Shown here piece by piece: positions 35,050-44,608 of a stretch of DNA of 64,000 nucleotides (position 1 is its first letter; each line of letters starts with the position of its first letter). This stretch comes from Lysobacterales bacterium. GTDB lineage: Bacteria > Pseudomonadota > Gammaproteobacteria > Xanthomonadales > SZUA-38. Location: assembly GCA_028285525.1 (NCBI GenBank), contig JANQOZ010000037.1, positions 1 to 64,000 of the forward strand. The letters are read 5' to 3'. Both the position numbers and the translations under genes were made by a program. The notes below the pieces were generated by a model. The model ran no database searches. It saw only the letters and a list, made by a program, of their open reading frames with translations, and was not told where the DNA came from.

Positions 35050-37674
35050 ATTAGCACACGACTTTTTGCCTGCTGCGGGCTCCTCCTTGTCTGGTGCTCA
35101 GCAGCCGCACAGACCGAATCCGCCGCCGAGCTGATTGCCCGAGTCCTCAGTCAGTCAATTCCGCCGAACGAGCAGCTTGAGCTGATCGACCGCTCCCTCG
35201 AACTACTCGCCGAGTCGCCGAACCCTGACCCGGCGCTGCTCGGTGACGCTTACCTCGGTCGGATGCATGCCATGCAGCTGCTGGGAAGGCTCGATGAGGC
35301 TGAACAGGCTGCGCGGGAGGGTCTTGCGCTGGTGAATGCCGAGGATCAGCCTGACCAATACCTGCGGTTGGTCACAGCGCCGCCGCTGATCGACTATTTT
35401 CGAGGCAATCCGGAGCGAGCGAAGGCCGCTCTGGATCAAATTCTGGCTGAAGAATTCAGCGCGGTTGACCCGGAAGTATATGACCGCGTACGAGCCAACT
35501 ATGCGACCGTGCTTCAGGAAACGGGCGAGACGCTGCGCGCCATCGAGATCTACCAGGAGATCCTGACGCGAGGGCTGGATCGCTCCGACGACAACCTGTC
35601 GATCATTCTGGCCAACAATCTGATTGTCATGCTGATTTTGCAGGGGCTGCACGAAGACGCTCGTGACTGGCTGGACAAAATTGCTGACCTGCGGGCGCGC
35701 TCGCAAATCCCCTGGGCTAAGGACTCCCTGCTGCTGCACGAGCTTGAGCTTCAGCGGATATTCGGTGACGCCCAGGGATCCGCCGAGGGTCTCCGGCGCT
35801 TTATCGACGCGACAAACGAAGAAACGGCTACCAGCAACCTGGGAAACGCTTATGAGTTTCTGGCCGAGGCGCTGATCGAGACCGGAGACTTTGCCGGCGC
35901 CGAGGAGGCGGCGAGGCTCGCCATCGACAAGCTGACAGACTTGCCCTCAGAGCTCGCCGAGGCCCGTTTGGCGCTGGTGCGAACCCTGTTTCTTCAGGGC
36001 AAGCTCGACGAAGTACCTTTGGTGCTCGACCAGATCGATCTCGATACGCTGAGCCCAAGCCGTCAGGCGCGGGTGGCGGGACTGCGGCTGCAGCATCGGC
36101 TGCGGATGGCCGGGGATCGGGACGGCGTTGCGGAGCTCCTGCGGTTTCTTGAGGCGTCTGGCGAGGCGGAGAACGCCAGAACGGTACAAAGCGTTCGATA
36201 CTACAACGCCAAAGTCACGGCCCAGCAGCAGCAGGCCGAGATCGCCCGGATCCGCGAGTCTGAGATTCGCCTGGCTGCAGAGGCCGAGATCAGCGCTGCC
36301 CGGGCGAGCGAGCTTCAGGCGCGCGAGCAGGCCGTCAGGAAAAACCGCAACCTGCTGCTGGCGGTGGTGGTGCTCACCGCCGCGGTGGTGATGACGCTGC
36401 TCTACGCCGTGAACCGGCGGGGCTACCAGAAGAGTCTCCTGGCCCGGGAGCAGGCCCTCAATCAGGAGCTGACCCGCACGGTGGCGGAGAAATCCGAGGC
36501 GCTGCGCGAGCAGCTGGGCGAACAGGCCGAGCTTGAGCGCGCGCTGGACCGGAAAAAGCGCAACGAGCTGATCGGGCAGCTCACCAGCAACGTGGCCCAC
36601 GACTTCAACAATCTGCTGCAGGTGATTTCCAGCGCCAACGAACAGTTTGAGCCTCTGACCGAAACGGCCGCGCAGCGGGCCGTGCTCGGGGCTTCCAACG
36701 ATTCGATTCGCTACGCCAGCGAAATGATCCACCAGCTCCTCGCCTATTCGCGTCAGCAGGAGCTCCAGGCGACGGCGACGGATATCAGCAAGCTGTTAGA
36801 GGGTACCCGAACGCTCTTTCGCTCCGCCGTTGGGGAGGAGATCGCGCTGACTTTTGGCAAACCGCCTGCCAACGCCGTGGCGTTGGTCGATCCAGCGAAG
36901 CTCACCAGTGCCATCCTCAATTTGCTGAGAAATGCCTCTGATGCAGTCAATGACGCCGGCGCCATCCGGGTTGAGGTCTCGCGCGAGATCCTGGACAAGC
37001 AGCAATGCCAGGCGTGGCCGTCGCTCGAGCCCGGGGACTATGTGCTGATCACGGTGGAGGACAACGGCCAGGGCATGGATCCGGCAACACTGGAACGAGC
37101 AACCGAGCCGTTTTTCACGACCAAAGCGGAAACCACCGGAACCGGGCTGGGACTGAGTTCGGTGCATGGCTTTGTGCGGCAGTCAGCGGGCGACCTGCTG
37201 CTTCGCAGCAGCCCCGAAAGCGGCACAAGCGTGACCCTGGCACTGCCAGCGAGTGAGATGACCGTGGACCCGGCCGAGCCGGCTGAAGTGACGAAAGACG
37301 GCCTTCAAGGCAAGCAGGTGCTGGTCGTCGAGGACAACGAGATGGTCGCCAGAACGGTGACGGTTGCGCTGCAGAGCGTCGGCGCGCAGGTCTCCTGCCT
37401 CGGTTCAGCCGATGAGGCGCTCGAACACCTCGCCGACAAGCGGGACTACCACTACCTGCTGACCGACGTTCGCATGCCCGGCAGCCACAACGGCTACGAC
37501 CTGGCGCGCTGGGCCTCTGAACAGTGCCCCGACATGCCGATCATCATCATGAGCGGATTCACAGAGCGCACCGACACGTCCGATGAGTTCACGATGATCA
37601 GCAAGCCGTTTACCCGCGCGTCCTTGATCGAAGCGCTGCAGCAGGCTACAGCCCGCGCGACCGAACGGGCCTGA
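35050..37674 (+). CDS. TPR-containing hybrid sensor histidine kinase, non-ATG start
   Basis: The frame is open from a TGA at 35017-35019. Between that stop and the first ATG (35263) it encodes a clear signal peptide, STRLFACCGLLLVWCSAAAQ/T. The start must therefore be non-canonical: ATT at 35050 gives 874 residues; CTG at 35026 is the alternative. After export come TPR-like helical repeats (to about residue 370) and a coiled coil. One membrane helix (about 433-454) leads to the kinase core, with H-box NVAHDFNNLLQV (His about 517) and HATPase boxes DNGQGMDP and GTGLGLSSVHGF. The C-terminal receiver has VVEDNE, acceptor Asp in LLTDVRMPG, and Lys in ISKPF. A periplasmic TPR sensor with phosphorelay output is inferred. 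Confidence 0.88.
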   Translation: MSTRLFACCGLLLVWCSAAAQTESAAELIARVLSQSIPPNEQLELIDRSLELLAESPNPDPALLGDAYLGRMHAMQLLGRLDEAEQAAREGLALVNAEDQPDQYLRLVTAPPLIDYFRGNPERAKAALDQILAEEFSAVDPEVYDRVRANYATVLQETGETLRAIEIYQEILTRGLDRSDDNLSIILANNLIVMLILQGLHEDARDWLDKIADLRARSQIPWAKDSLLLHELELQRIFGDAQGSAEGLRRFIDATNEETATSNLGNAYEFLAEALIETGDFAGAEEAARLAIDKLTDLPSELAEARLALVRTLFLQGKLDEVPLVLDQIDLDTLSPSRQARVAGLRLQHRLRMAGDRDGVAELLRFLEASGEAENARTVQSVRYYNAKVTAQQQQAEIARIRESEIRLAAEAEISAARASELQAREQAVRKNRNLLLAVVVLTAAVVMTLLYAVNRRGYQKSLLAREQALNQELTRTVAEKSEALREQLGEQAELERALDRKKRNELIGQLTSNVAHDFNNLLQVISSANEQFEPLTETAAQRAVLGASNDSIRYASEMIHQLLAYSRQQELQATATDISKLLEGTRTLFRSAVGEEIALTFGKPPANAVALVDPAKLTSAILNLLRNASDAVNDAGAIRVEVSREILDKQQCQAWPSLEPGDYVLITVEDNGQGMDPATLERATEPFFTTKAETTGTGLGLSSVHGFVRQSAGDLLLRSSPESGTSVTLALPASEMTVDPAEPAEVTKDGLQGKQVLVVEDNEMVARTVTVALQSVGAQVSCLGSADEALEHLADKRDYHYLLTDVRMPGSHNGYDLARWASEQCPDMPIIIMSGFTERTDTSDEFTMISKPFTRASLIEALQQATARATERA

Positions 37675-37685
37675 GCCAGGACCAT

Positions 37686-38720
37686 CTACTCCGCCGGCAG
37701 CGCAATCCCGCCGCAGAAGCTGTCCGGCGAGAGCCGGATGATGTCGACGGTGGCATCGCCCACGGCCGGGTCATCAAAATCCCAGCTCAAGATCGCCGTC
37801 CCGCAGCCGGTGAACTGAATCACCAGCGTGCCCACCGACTCGACCGTGGTACTGGTCGGATCGTTGAAGATGCCACCGGTGTTGCGGGAAATCGTCAGCG
37901 TGGCCGTGTCGCCCGAAAAGGTACCGCTGGCGGTCAGCCAGCGATGCTGGGTGCTCCCGAAACCCTCACCATCGTCGCCGTCCGGCGCATTGATGTCGTA
38001 GGTAAACCAGGCGACAAACACTTCTTTGCGGTCGCCGCTGTCGATGATGTCAATCAGCCAGCCCTGGCCGGGCGTGGCGGCGTTGAACCAGGTTCCAGAC
38101 AGGCCCGGGTTGATTTCGAAACCGTCGACTTCGGTGATGACCGTGAAAATGATGTTCTCGCTGCTCAAATCTTCCAGGCCGGCAAACTCGCCGTTGAGCT
38201 TGACCGGCACGGTGCCCAGCGCCGGCTGGCCGGTATTGATGCGCACCAGGGAGTTGATGCGATCGACCACCTCCATGCCGTTGCCCATGACCCGGCCGAA
38301 TACCGTAAAGCCGCCGTTCTCGTTATCCAGCCCCGCGTTGGCGTCATCCATGTTGATGAACCACTGGCTGTCGGCGCTGTCGGGATCGCCGCCGATCTTG
38401 GCCATGGCCACCGTGCCGCGAACGTTGGAGAGCCCAAACTCGTTGGCGATCGTCGGATCAGTCGGAACCTCGCCGAACTCGCCGTCGACAAAGGTGAAGC
38501 CACCGCCCTGGATCACAAAGCCGTATTCGACCCGGTGAATGATGCTGTTGGCATAGTCTCCATCGCGCACATAGTTGAGAAAATTTGCCACCGTTCGCGG
38601 CGCCTCCTGCTCGAGGAGGTCGATATAAAAACTGCCGAGTTGGGTGTCTACCCGCACCACGCTGGCCTGCGCGACAGGCGCAAGAAGCAGTGCCAGCAGA
38701 GCTGATTTGAGTGTCTTCAT
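37686..38720 (-). CDS. Secreted cyclophilin-type peptidyl-prolyl isomerase with extra C-terminal domain
   Basis: 344 residues from the ATG at 38720, which begins the signal peptide MKTLKSALLALLLAPVAQA and overlaps the nei stop (ATGA). The cyclophilin domain (about 20-200) has RVDTQLGSFYIDLLEQEAPRTVANFLNYV, IIHRVEYGFVIQGGGF, GTVAMAKIGGDPDSADSQWFINM and FTVFGRVMGNGMEVVDRI. A beta-rich domain of about 130 residues follows (GLSGTWFNAATPGQGWLIDI, WFTYDI, ASGTFSGDTATLTI). I recognise it as recurring on secreted proteins of Xanthomonadales-like bacteria but know no function for it. The protein folds or isomerises periplasmic or outer-membrane clients. Confidence 0.9.
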   Translation of the reverse strand: MKTLKSALLALLLAPVAQASVVRVDTQLGSFYIDLLEQEAPRTVANFLNYVRDGDYANSIIHRVEYGFVIQGGGFTFVDGEFGEVPTDPTIANEFGLSNVRGTVAMAKIGGDPDSADSQWFINMDDANAGLDNENGGFTVFGRVMGNGMEVVDRINSLVRINTGQPALGTVPVKLNGEFAGLEDLSSENIIFTVITEVDGFEINPGLSGTWFNAATPGQGWLIDIIDSGDRKEVFVAWFTYDINAPDGDDGEGFGSTQHRWLTASGTFSGDTATLTISRNTGGIFNDPTSTTVESVGTLVIQFTGCGTAILSWDFDDPAVGDATVDIIRLSPDSFCGGIALPAE

Positions 38721-39529
38721 GGGTTCTCCGAAATTTGGGAGCTGTCCTGGCAGGCAGGACACCAGTAGGTGCTGCGATGATGCCGCCCGAGGCGGGCATA
38801 TGCAATGGGGTGGTCGCAGCGCAGGCAGGGCAGGCCTTCGCGACGATAGACCCACAGCCTGCCGGCGCTGTCGCCTTCGCGGCGAGTGACCCGACGGCCA
38901 CCGCCAAGGTTGGCGCTCAGCAGCTCGCTGGCCGAGGCGTAGAGCGACTTGAGCAGAGTGTCCCCACACTGCCCGACCTCGCGCTTCGGCGAGACGCCGT
39001 GGATAAAGAGAACCTCGGATTTGTACACGTTCCCGATACCGCTGGCGACCCGCTGATCCAGCAGCACGTCGGGCAGCAGCGTATCGGGTTCGCACAGCTC
39101 CCAGACCCGTCGGACAACGACGTCAAGATCGACGGCGCCCGCGGTGAGGTCGGGGCCGAGGCGATGGTCGACGACCGCCGAGCGAACGCTCGGCGTGCGG
39201 ATCAGCTCGACCTCTTTGGCGTTAAAGCACACGTAGTGGTTTGCACCGACGGTAATCACCACGCTGGCCCGGGAGCGGGGTTTCCGCCAGGTTTCACCCA
39301 GCGGATAGCGGTGCCAGCTGCCGTGCATGCCGAGGTGGCTACGGACGCTCAGGCCGTTGTCCAGGTCCACAAAGAGGTGTTTGCCGGCAGCCCTGACGGC
39401 CTGGATGCGGTTGGCGCTCACCGTTCGTTCGGCGCTGCGATCGGCCAGCACCAGGGATTCCAGCGGTTGGCCGTCCAGGCGCGGTTTCAGGTAGTTGGCG
39501 ATCTTGTGAATCGTATCGCCTTCAGGCAC
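38717..39529 (-). CDS. nei: Endonuclease VIII / Nei-type DNA glycosylase
   Basis: 270 residues. MPEGDTIHKIA gives the catalytic P2 (Schiff-base amine) and E3 of the Fpg/Nei superfamily. The PEGDT form marks Nei rather than MutM (PELPE). The H2TH region is around LLDQRVASGIGNVYKSEVLF, with the conserved Gly-Asn-Tyr-Lys. The C-terminal zinc finger has CLRC and CPAC pairs, separated by HRSTYW. It removes oxidised pyrimidines and nicks the AP site. It overlaps the lhr stop by eight bases. The lhr-nei pairing is also known in actinobacteria. Confidence 0.93.
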   Translation of the reverse strand: MPEGDTIHKIANYLKPRLDGQPLESLVLADRSAERTVSANRIQAVRAAGKHLFVDLDNGLSVRSHLGMHGSWHRYPLGETWRKPRSRASVVITVGANHYVCFNAKEVELIRTPSVRSAVVDHRLGPDLTAGAVDLDVVVRRVWELCEPDTLLPDVLLDQRVASGIGNVYKSEVLFIHGVSPKREVGQCGDTLLKSLYASASELLSANLGGGRRVTRREGDSAGRLWVYRREGLPCLRCDHPIAYARLGRHHRSTYWCPACQDSSQISENP

Positions 39530-42500
39530 TGGTGGCGGCTCCGTGAGGCTGCATGTCGATCAGACCGCCGTAGTCCAGCGTAAAGCCGAGGCGGCGAAAG
39601 TGCGGCAGCAGCGGCGACTCCTTGACCGGCTGGCCGTCAATCTTCTCGATGACCACCATAGCGCTGCGGCGACCGGTTTTCGGCAGGCCGCGCAGCGTCT
39701 CAATGGCGGCGTCGAGGGCGCCGGTGTCGTCCTCAAAGCTCTCAGGAAAGGTCACCAGGTGCCGATTGCGCGCGGTGACAAACAGCAGCGGTCGGCCGCG
39801 CGCCAGCAGCACCCAGGCGCCGGCCACGCGCCGCGGCTTCGCGCGCTCGGCGTTGGCGCACGCCGGCCAGGGGACCAGCGCACCGAACGGGTTGGCCGGA
39901 TCGATTGCGCAAAGCACCACAATATCCTGCCGGGTGATCGGCGTGTCCCGCTCCTCGGCATCGCTGCGTGCGCCCCGCAGCCGGTCTACGGCGCCGGCCA
40001 GCGCAAACTGGGCGCCGGCCAGGCCGTCCACAAAATGCCCGCGGCGACAGCGTCCCTGTTCCGCCAGCTCTCGCAGCACCTTATAGATGGCCGAAAACCC
40101 GCCCGGAATATCCTCAGCCTGAGCGCACTGGCGGCTGACCACGCCGTAGCGGTCAAGCAGCAGGCGGGCCTTGGCCAGCGCGCGTTCGGTGTCCGGCACC
40201 GGGACGACAATGAGGCTGGCCACCGCAGACCAGCGTCCGCCTGCCGTCGAAGGGCCGGGTGCCCGACGCGCGCCGCGCCGGCGGGTGCCTCCGGAAAGCG
40301 AGCGGAAGGGGCTGAACGTATCGTTGGTGATCTGGCCATCCCAGACCAGATCCCAGAGCGCCGCCGCAAAATCTTTGGCGCTGTGGCCGCTCTGCTCCAG
40401 CACCGCCTGCATCTCAAACGAAAAGGACGCGCCGTTTTGCGTGAGGTGGTCCAGGATCTGCGCGTGCAGGTCGCTGGCCGGCTCGTAGGGTGGAGGCGGG
40501 GTCAGCAGCTGGCGTACCTCGCTGCGCAGGTATAGCGCAACCCGACCGTCTTTGGGTCCGCTGGCGCCGCGCCCGACCCAGACGACCGAGCCGTCCGCCG
40601 CCAGCATGTCGAGCATCTCTGGACGAAAGCCGGCTACGCGGCGCGGCAGAATGATCGTGCTGAGCGTTGACCACGGCAGCGCCAGGTCCTGCAGCTGGCC
40701 GATCACCTCAAGCAGCCGCTGCGGTCCCCCGCGCTCCTCGTCCAGCCCCTGCCACTGGGGCAGGTACAGGGCCAGGCTGGGGGTGTCGACCGCCGCCGCC
40801 TCGTCACGCAGGCTGGCCAGGTTGCGCCGCTTGAGCCTTCGCAGCACCTCGGCGTCACACCAGTCCAGCTCCACTCCGCCGGGGCGAATCTCGCCGCGGG
40901 TCAGCACGCCGCGCTGCTCCAGCAGCTGCAGCACCGGCTCGAGCTGTGCGGGTCTCAGGCCCCACTGCGTGGCAGGGTCAGCGGTGAGAAACGGGCCATG
41001 ATGACGCGCGTAGCGCTTCAGCATCTGCTCCAGCGGCTGTTCCACGGTTGCCGTGAACGCGTCCGGCACGCCGCCGGGCAAGGCCACGCCGAGCGCATCG
41101 CGATAAAGCCCGCTGTCCTCCGCGGCAATCCAGCGCTGCTCGCTACCGATTGATACGCTGAGCGCACGGCGCTGCTGCTTGAGCTCCGCCAGCCAGGCTT
41201 CCGTGGGCCCGGCCGAGCGCAGCTCCAGATCCGCCTGGCTCAGGTCGCCAAGCCGACGCAGCAGATCGTGCAGGTCGTCGGCGTCGCGTGCCCGGTAGTC
41301 CTCGGTGAGTCGCTGGAGCTCGTCCTCCAGCTCCGCCAGCACATCACGATCGATCAGATCCCGCAGCTCGGCCTGGCCCAGCAGCTCGCCCAGCAGCGCG
41401 CGATCTAGCGTCAGCGCCTGGGCCCGTCGCTCGGCGAGCGGCGCGTCCTGTTCGTAGAGGTAGGCCGCCACGTAGGCAAACACCAGGGACCGCGAGAACG
41501 GAGAGGCGCTGGGGGTTTCCACCTCCTCGACGGTGATTTTTCTACCGGCGATATCCCGCAGCAGATCCTTCAGACCAGGCAGATCGAACACGTCGGCCAG
41601 CGCCTGGCGGTAGGTTTCCATCACGATGGGAAAGCTGGGGTACTGCCGCACCGCCGCCATCAGATTCTGCGACTTGAGTCGCTGGGCCCAGAGCGGCGAG
41701 CGCTGGCCAGGACGATTGCGGCGCAGCAACAGCGAACGCACCGCGTTTTCCCGGAACAGGCCGGCGAACAGCGCGGTGCCGGCGAGCTGATCGGTGATCA
41801 GTTCCTCGACCTCCTCGGCGCGAGGGATGAGCGCGTCGAGAGCCGGCAGCTCGTCGGCGTCGGCGAGCCTCAGGACAATACCGTCGTCGGTGTACATCAC
41901 CTGCATCTCGAAGCCGGCGAGTTCGCCGAGCGTGCGCTGCAGCGCCATGGCCCAGGGGGCATGGATGCGGGCGCCAAAGGGCGTGAGGATGCAGACGCGC
42001 CAGTCTCCCAGCTCATCGCGGAATTTTTCGACGACAATATTTTGATCGGTGGGCAGCGTGCCGCAGTGGCTTTTCTGCTCGGTCAGGTACTCAGCCAGAT
42101 TCTGGGTGGCGAGCTCGTCCAGCGGCGTATGGCTGGCAATCCACTGACGGGCTTTGGCGGGCCCGTAGCGGCCGGCTTTGCGGATGAATTCACCGATCGC
42201 CTGCCCCAGCTCGATCGGTCGGCCCGGTCCGTCGCCTCGCCAGAAGGGCAGGCGGCCCGGCTCGCCGGGCGCGGGCACCACCAGCACGCGATCACGCGTG
42301 ATGCCCTCGACCCGCCAGGTGCTGGCGCCGAGCATGATGTTGTCCCCAACGCGGGTCTCGAACACCATCTCCTCGTCGAGTTCGCCAACCCGCGGTCCGT
42401 CTTCCCCGAGGTGCACGCCGTAAGCGCCGCGGTCGGGTATGGTCCCGGCGTTCATGCGGGTGACCATCGCTGCGCCGCGTCGTGGCGACAGCGTGTCGTT

Positions 42501-43985
42501 GCTGCGGTCCCAGGACAGCAGCGGTTTGAGATCCGCAAAGTCGTTGGACGGATAGCGGCCGGTCAGCATGTCCAGCACGCCTTCGAGGGCCTGACGCGAC
42601 AGGTTTCGATAAGACCAGGCACCGCCGACGAGCGCGGCCAGTTCCTCCACCGTGTGTGGATGGTCGCAGCAGGCTGCCACCAGCTGCTGCGCCAGCACGT
42701 CCAGCGGATTGTCGGGCACCTCGATCGCCTCGAGCTCCGCCTCCAGCATGCGGCTTGCGACGACCGCACTCTCCAGCAGGTCGCCGCGGAACTTGGGAAA
42801 GACGCGCCCGTGGCTGATCTCGCCGACGCCGTGGCCGGCCCGCCCGACGCGCTGCAGTCCGCGGGCAACCGATCCCGGCGACTCCACCAGCACCACAAGA
42901 TCGACAGCGCCCATGTCGATGCCGAGCTCGAGCGAGCTGGTTGCCACGATGCCCCGGATGGCACCGCTCTTGAGGCCCTCCTCGATCTCAGCACGCTTGG
43001 CGTGGGAGATGCTGCCGTGGTGGGCGCGCACGAGCTCCTCTTCGGCCAGCTCGTTGAGTTTCTGGGCCAGCCGTTCGCACAGCCCGCGGCTGTTCACGAA
43101 AACGATTGTGGCCCGGTTCTCGTTGATCGCCGCCAGGAGCTGCGGATAGATCGCCGGCCAGATCCCGCGTTCGGTCTGGGGTGTGCCAACCTCCCGGCTG
43201 TAGAGCTCACCGAGAATCGATCCGCCGCTGTCGGGCTGTGGCTGCGCCGGCGGGTTCTGCATGTCCGGCACCGGTACTTTGACCTCAACCGCGATCCGCG
43301 GCTTGGCGGAGCAGTCGATCACCTGAACCGGCCGGCGTCCGCCGAGAAACTTGGCGACGGTCTGCAGGGGCCGGACGGTGGCCGACAGGCCGATACGCTG
43401 CGGCTCCTGGTTGGCCAGCGCCGACAGCCGCTCCAGCGACAGCGCCAGGTGGGTCCCCCGCTTGGTTGGCGCCAGCGCGTGGATTTCGTCGATGATGATC
43501 GTGTCGACGGTCTTGAGATTCGCCGCGGCCTTGGAGCCGAGGATCAGGAACAGCGACTCGGGCGTTGTGACCAGAATCTGGGAGGGGTTTTTGGACTGCT
43601 GCTGGCGCTCGCGCTGGGGCGTGTCGCCGGTGCGCACGGCGACGCTGGCCGCGTGAAACGGTTTGTCGATCCTCGCCGCCGTACGGCTGATGCCCACCAG
43701 CGGCGACCGCAGGTTGCGCTCAATGTCGTAGACCAGCGCCTTGAGGGGGGAGATGTAGAGCACCCGCACGCCCGCCGGCTTTTCGCCGTCGGCCGGGCCG
43801 CCTTCCTGTCCCAGTCGGTCGATGCCAGACAAAAAGGCGGCCAGCGTCTTGCCGCTGCCCGTCGGCGCCACCAGCAGGCAGTGCTCGCCCTGACGGATCG
43901 CCTCCCAGCCTTTGGCCTGGATGTCCGTGGGGCGAGAAAAATTTTCTTCGAACCACTGGGTCGTGGCGGGATGAAACTGCTTCAC
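39522..43985 (-). CDS. lhr: Large ATP-dependent helicase Lhr
   Basis: 1487 residues, near the length of E. coli Lhr (about 1540), so it is the full-length form with the long C-terminal region. The core has Walker A APTGSGKTLAAF (K46), DEIH in IIIDEIHALAPTKRGTHLALSLERL, SAT in IGLSATVRPL, and motifs IV-VI in TIVFVNSRGLCERLAQ and QRVGRAGHGVGE. A winged-helix and Lhr beta-barrel region follow. The roughly 600-residue C-terminal part (around 880 on) contains winged-helix repeats as in DNA-glycosylase-associated Lhr. It is a 3'-5' superfamily-2 helicase in DNA repair, in an overlapping pair with nei. Confidence 0.95.
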   Translation of the reverse strand: MKQFHPATTQWFEENFSRPTDIQAKGWEAIRQGEHCLLVAPTGSGKTLAAFLSGIDRLGQEGGPADGEKPAGVRVLYISPLKALVYDIERNLRSPLVGISRTAARIDKPFHAASVAVRTGDTPQRERQQQSKNPSQILVTTPESLFLILGSKAAANLKTVDTIIIDEIHALAPTKRGTHLALSLERLSALANQEPQRIGLSATVRPLQTVAKFLGGRRPVQVIDCSAKPRIAVEVKVPVPDMQNPPAQPQPDSGGSILGELYSREVGTPQTERGIWPAIYPQLLAAINENRATIVFVNSRGLCERLAQKLNELAEEELVRAHHGSISHAKRAEIEEGLKSGAIRGIVATSSLELGIDMGAVDLVVLVESPGSVARGLQRVGRAGHGVGEISHGRVFPKFRGDLLESAVVASRMLEAELEAIEVPDNPLDVLAQQLVAACCDHPHTVEELAALVGGAWSYRNLSRQALEGVLDMLTGRYPSNDFADLKPLLSWDRSNDTLSPRRGAAMVTRMNAGTIPDRGAYGVHLGEDGPRVGELDEEMVFETRVGDNIMLGASTWRVEGITRDRVLVVPAPGEPGRLPFWRGDGPGRPIELGQAIGEFIRKAGRYGPAKARQWIASHTPLDELATQNLAEYLTEQKSHCGTLPTDQNIVVEKFRDELGDWRVCILTPFGARIHAPWAMALQRTLGELAGFEMQVMYTDDGIVLRLADADELPALDALIPRAEEVEELITDQLAGTALFAGLFRENAVRSLLLRRNRPGQRSPLWAQRLKSQNLMAAVRQYPSFPIVMETYRQALADVFDLPGLKDLLRDIAGRKITVEEVETPSASPFSRSLVFAYVAAYLYEQDAPLAERRAQALTLDRALLGELLGQAELRDLIDRDVLAELEDELQRLTEDYRARDADDLHDLLRRLGDLSQADLELRSAGPTEAWLAELKQQRRALSVSIGSEQRWIAAEDSGLYRDALGVALPGGVPDAFTATVEQPLEQMLKRYARHHGPFLTADPATQWGLRPAQLEPVLQLLEQRGVLTRGEIRPGGVELDWCDAEVLRRLKRRNLASLRDEAAAVDTPSLALYLPQWQGLDEERGGPQRLLEVIGQLQDLALPWSTLSTIILPRRVAGFRPEMLDMLAADGSVVWVGRGASGPKDGRVALYLRSEVRQLLTPPPPYEPASDLHAQILDHLTQNGASFSFEMQAVLEQSGHSAKDFAAALWDLVWDGQITNDTFSPFRSLSGGTRRRGARRAPGPSTAGGRWSAVASLIVVPVPDTERALAKARLLLDRYGVVSRQCAQAEDIPGGFSAIYKVLRELAEQGRCRRGHFVDGLAGAQFALAGAVDRLRGARSDAEERDTPITRQDIVVLCAIDPANPFGALVPWPACANAERAKPRRVAGAWVLLARGRPLLFVTARNRHLVTFPESFEDDTGALDAAIETLRGLPKTGRRSAMVVIEKIDGQPVKESPLLPHFRRLGFTLDYGGLIDMQPHGAATSA

Positions 43986-44085
43986 GTTGCGGTTGTTATC
44001 GGCCTAACTTGCTGCCGGCGAACCTAACAGCCGGCGGGTCAATGCGCCGTGTTTTTGTGATCCGGCGCACAATGTCTGAGATTTC

Positions 44086-44113
44086 CTACAGTAATACCCG
44101 CCGTTCCCTGTAG
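44086..44113. promoter_or_regulatory. Inverted repeat upstream of lhr
   Basis: CTACAG (44086-44091) and CTGTAG (44108-44113) form a dyad with a 16-base spacer in the divergent region between lhr (minus) and the small ORF at 44194. It does not fit the LexA consensus CTGT-N8-ACAG. Possible operator, weakly supported. Confidence 0.2.
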
Positions 44114-44193
44114 CAATCCGTACCGGAGGCTGAGGATCAGGCTGTCGTTTCCCGAGATAATTAACGTGTCGTTTTCGAACAAGGATCGTAGTG

Positions 44194-44601
44194 ATGGGCA
44201 ACTGGAAGCTGGCAGACCGGGACCTGAGCGGATTTCTGCGTGACCTTAAGAACGCCTGTCGCAAGATTGATCCCGACGAGCCGCCGCCGGTCTGGCTGGG
44301 CAACGACGACGAGTGGCAGGGTGCAACGCCGGGGCTGCGTCAGCAGGTTTTGCGGCGCCTCTGCGAGTCGCGCCGGCTGACGCAGGCATACAGCACATGG
44401 AAGCAGCGCGCAGAGCAGCTTCGGACCCGTTCGAGCGTGCAGCGCCGCATGGGTGAGCGGGATCTCGCCGAACGCACGCAGCGCTGGGCCAACCGTTTCT
44501 GGGACCGCGCACTCCGTGCCGCTGCGCTCGCTTTTGAGCGCGAGACCCTCGCGGAGCGAGCCTGGCTGGATTTCTGGCGGCGCAGGAAAGTCCCTCAGTA
44601 G
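44194..44601 (+). CDS. Small basic protein of unknown function
   Basis: 135 residues from the ATG at 44194; an adjacent GTG at 44191 would add one residue. AAGGA lies nine bases upstream. It is helical, rich in Arg, Trp, Leu and Ala (for example GDLAERTQRWANRFWDRAL-like helices), with no signal peptide, membrane segment or motif I recognise. It is the only plus-strand gene inside the minus-strand repair group, ending seven bases before the ligase stop. The codon use looks coding. Function unknown. Confidence 0.55.
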   Translation: MGNWKLADRDLSGFLRDLKNACRKIDPDEPPPVWLGNDDEWQGATPGLRQQVLRRLCESRRLTQAYSTWKQRAEQLRTRSSVQRRMGERDLAERTQRWANRFWDRALRAAALAFERETLAERAWLDFWRRRKVPQ

Positions 44602-44608
44602 GCAGCGG

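Noticed and set aside
41961..44027. Plus-strand open frame of 688 codons opposite lhr
   Set aside because: The minus strand encodes Lhr with all helicase motifs. The plus frame is rich in Arg, Gly, Ala and Gln without domains, a known by-product of GC-rich codon use.
44086..44113. LexA box near lhr
   Set aside because: The dyad CTACAG-N16-CTGTAG has the wrong half-sites and spacing for the gammaproteobacterial LexA consensus. Only kept as a generic inverted repeat.
44246..44512. Minus-strand open frame opposite the small protein at 44194
   Set aside because: No Shine-Dalgarno, odd composition. The plus-strand frame has AAGGA and better codon structure.
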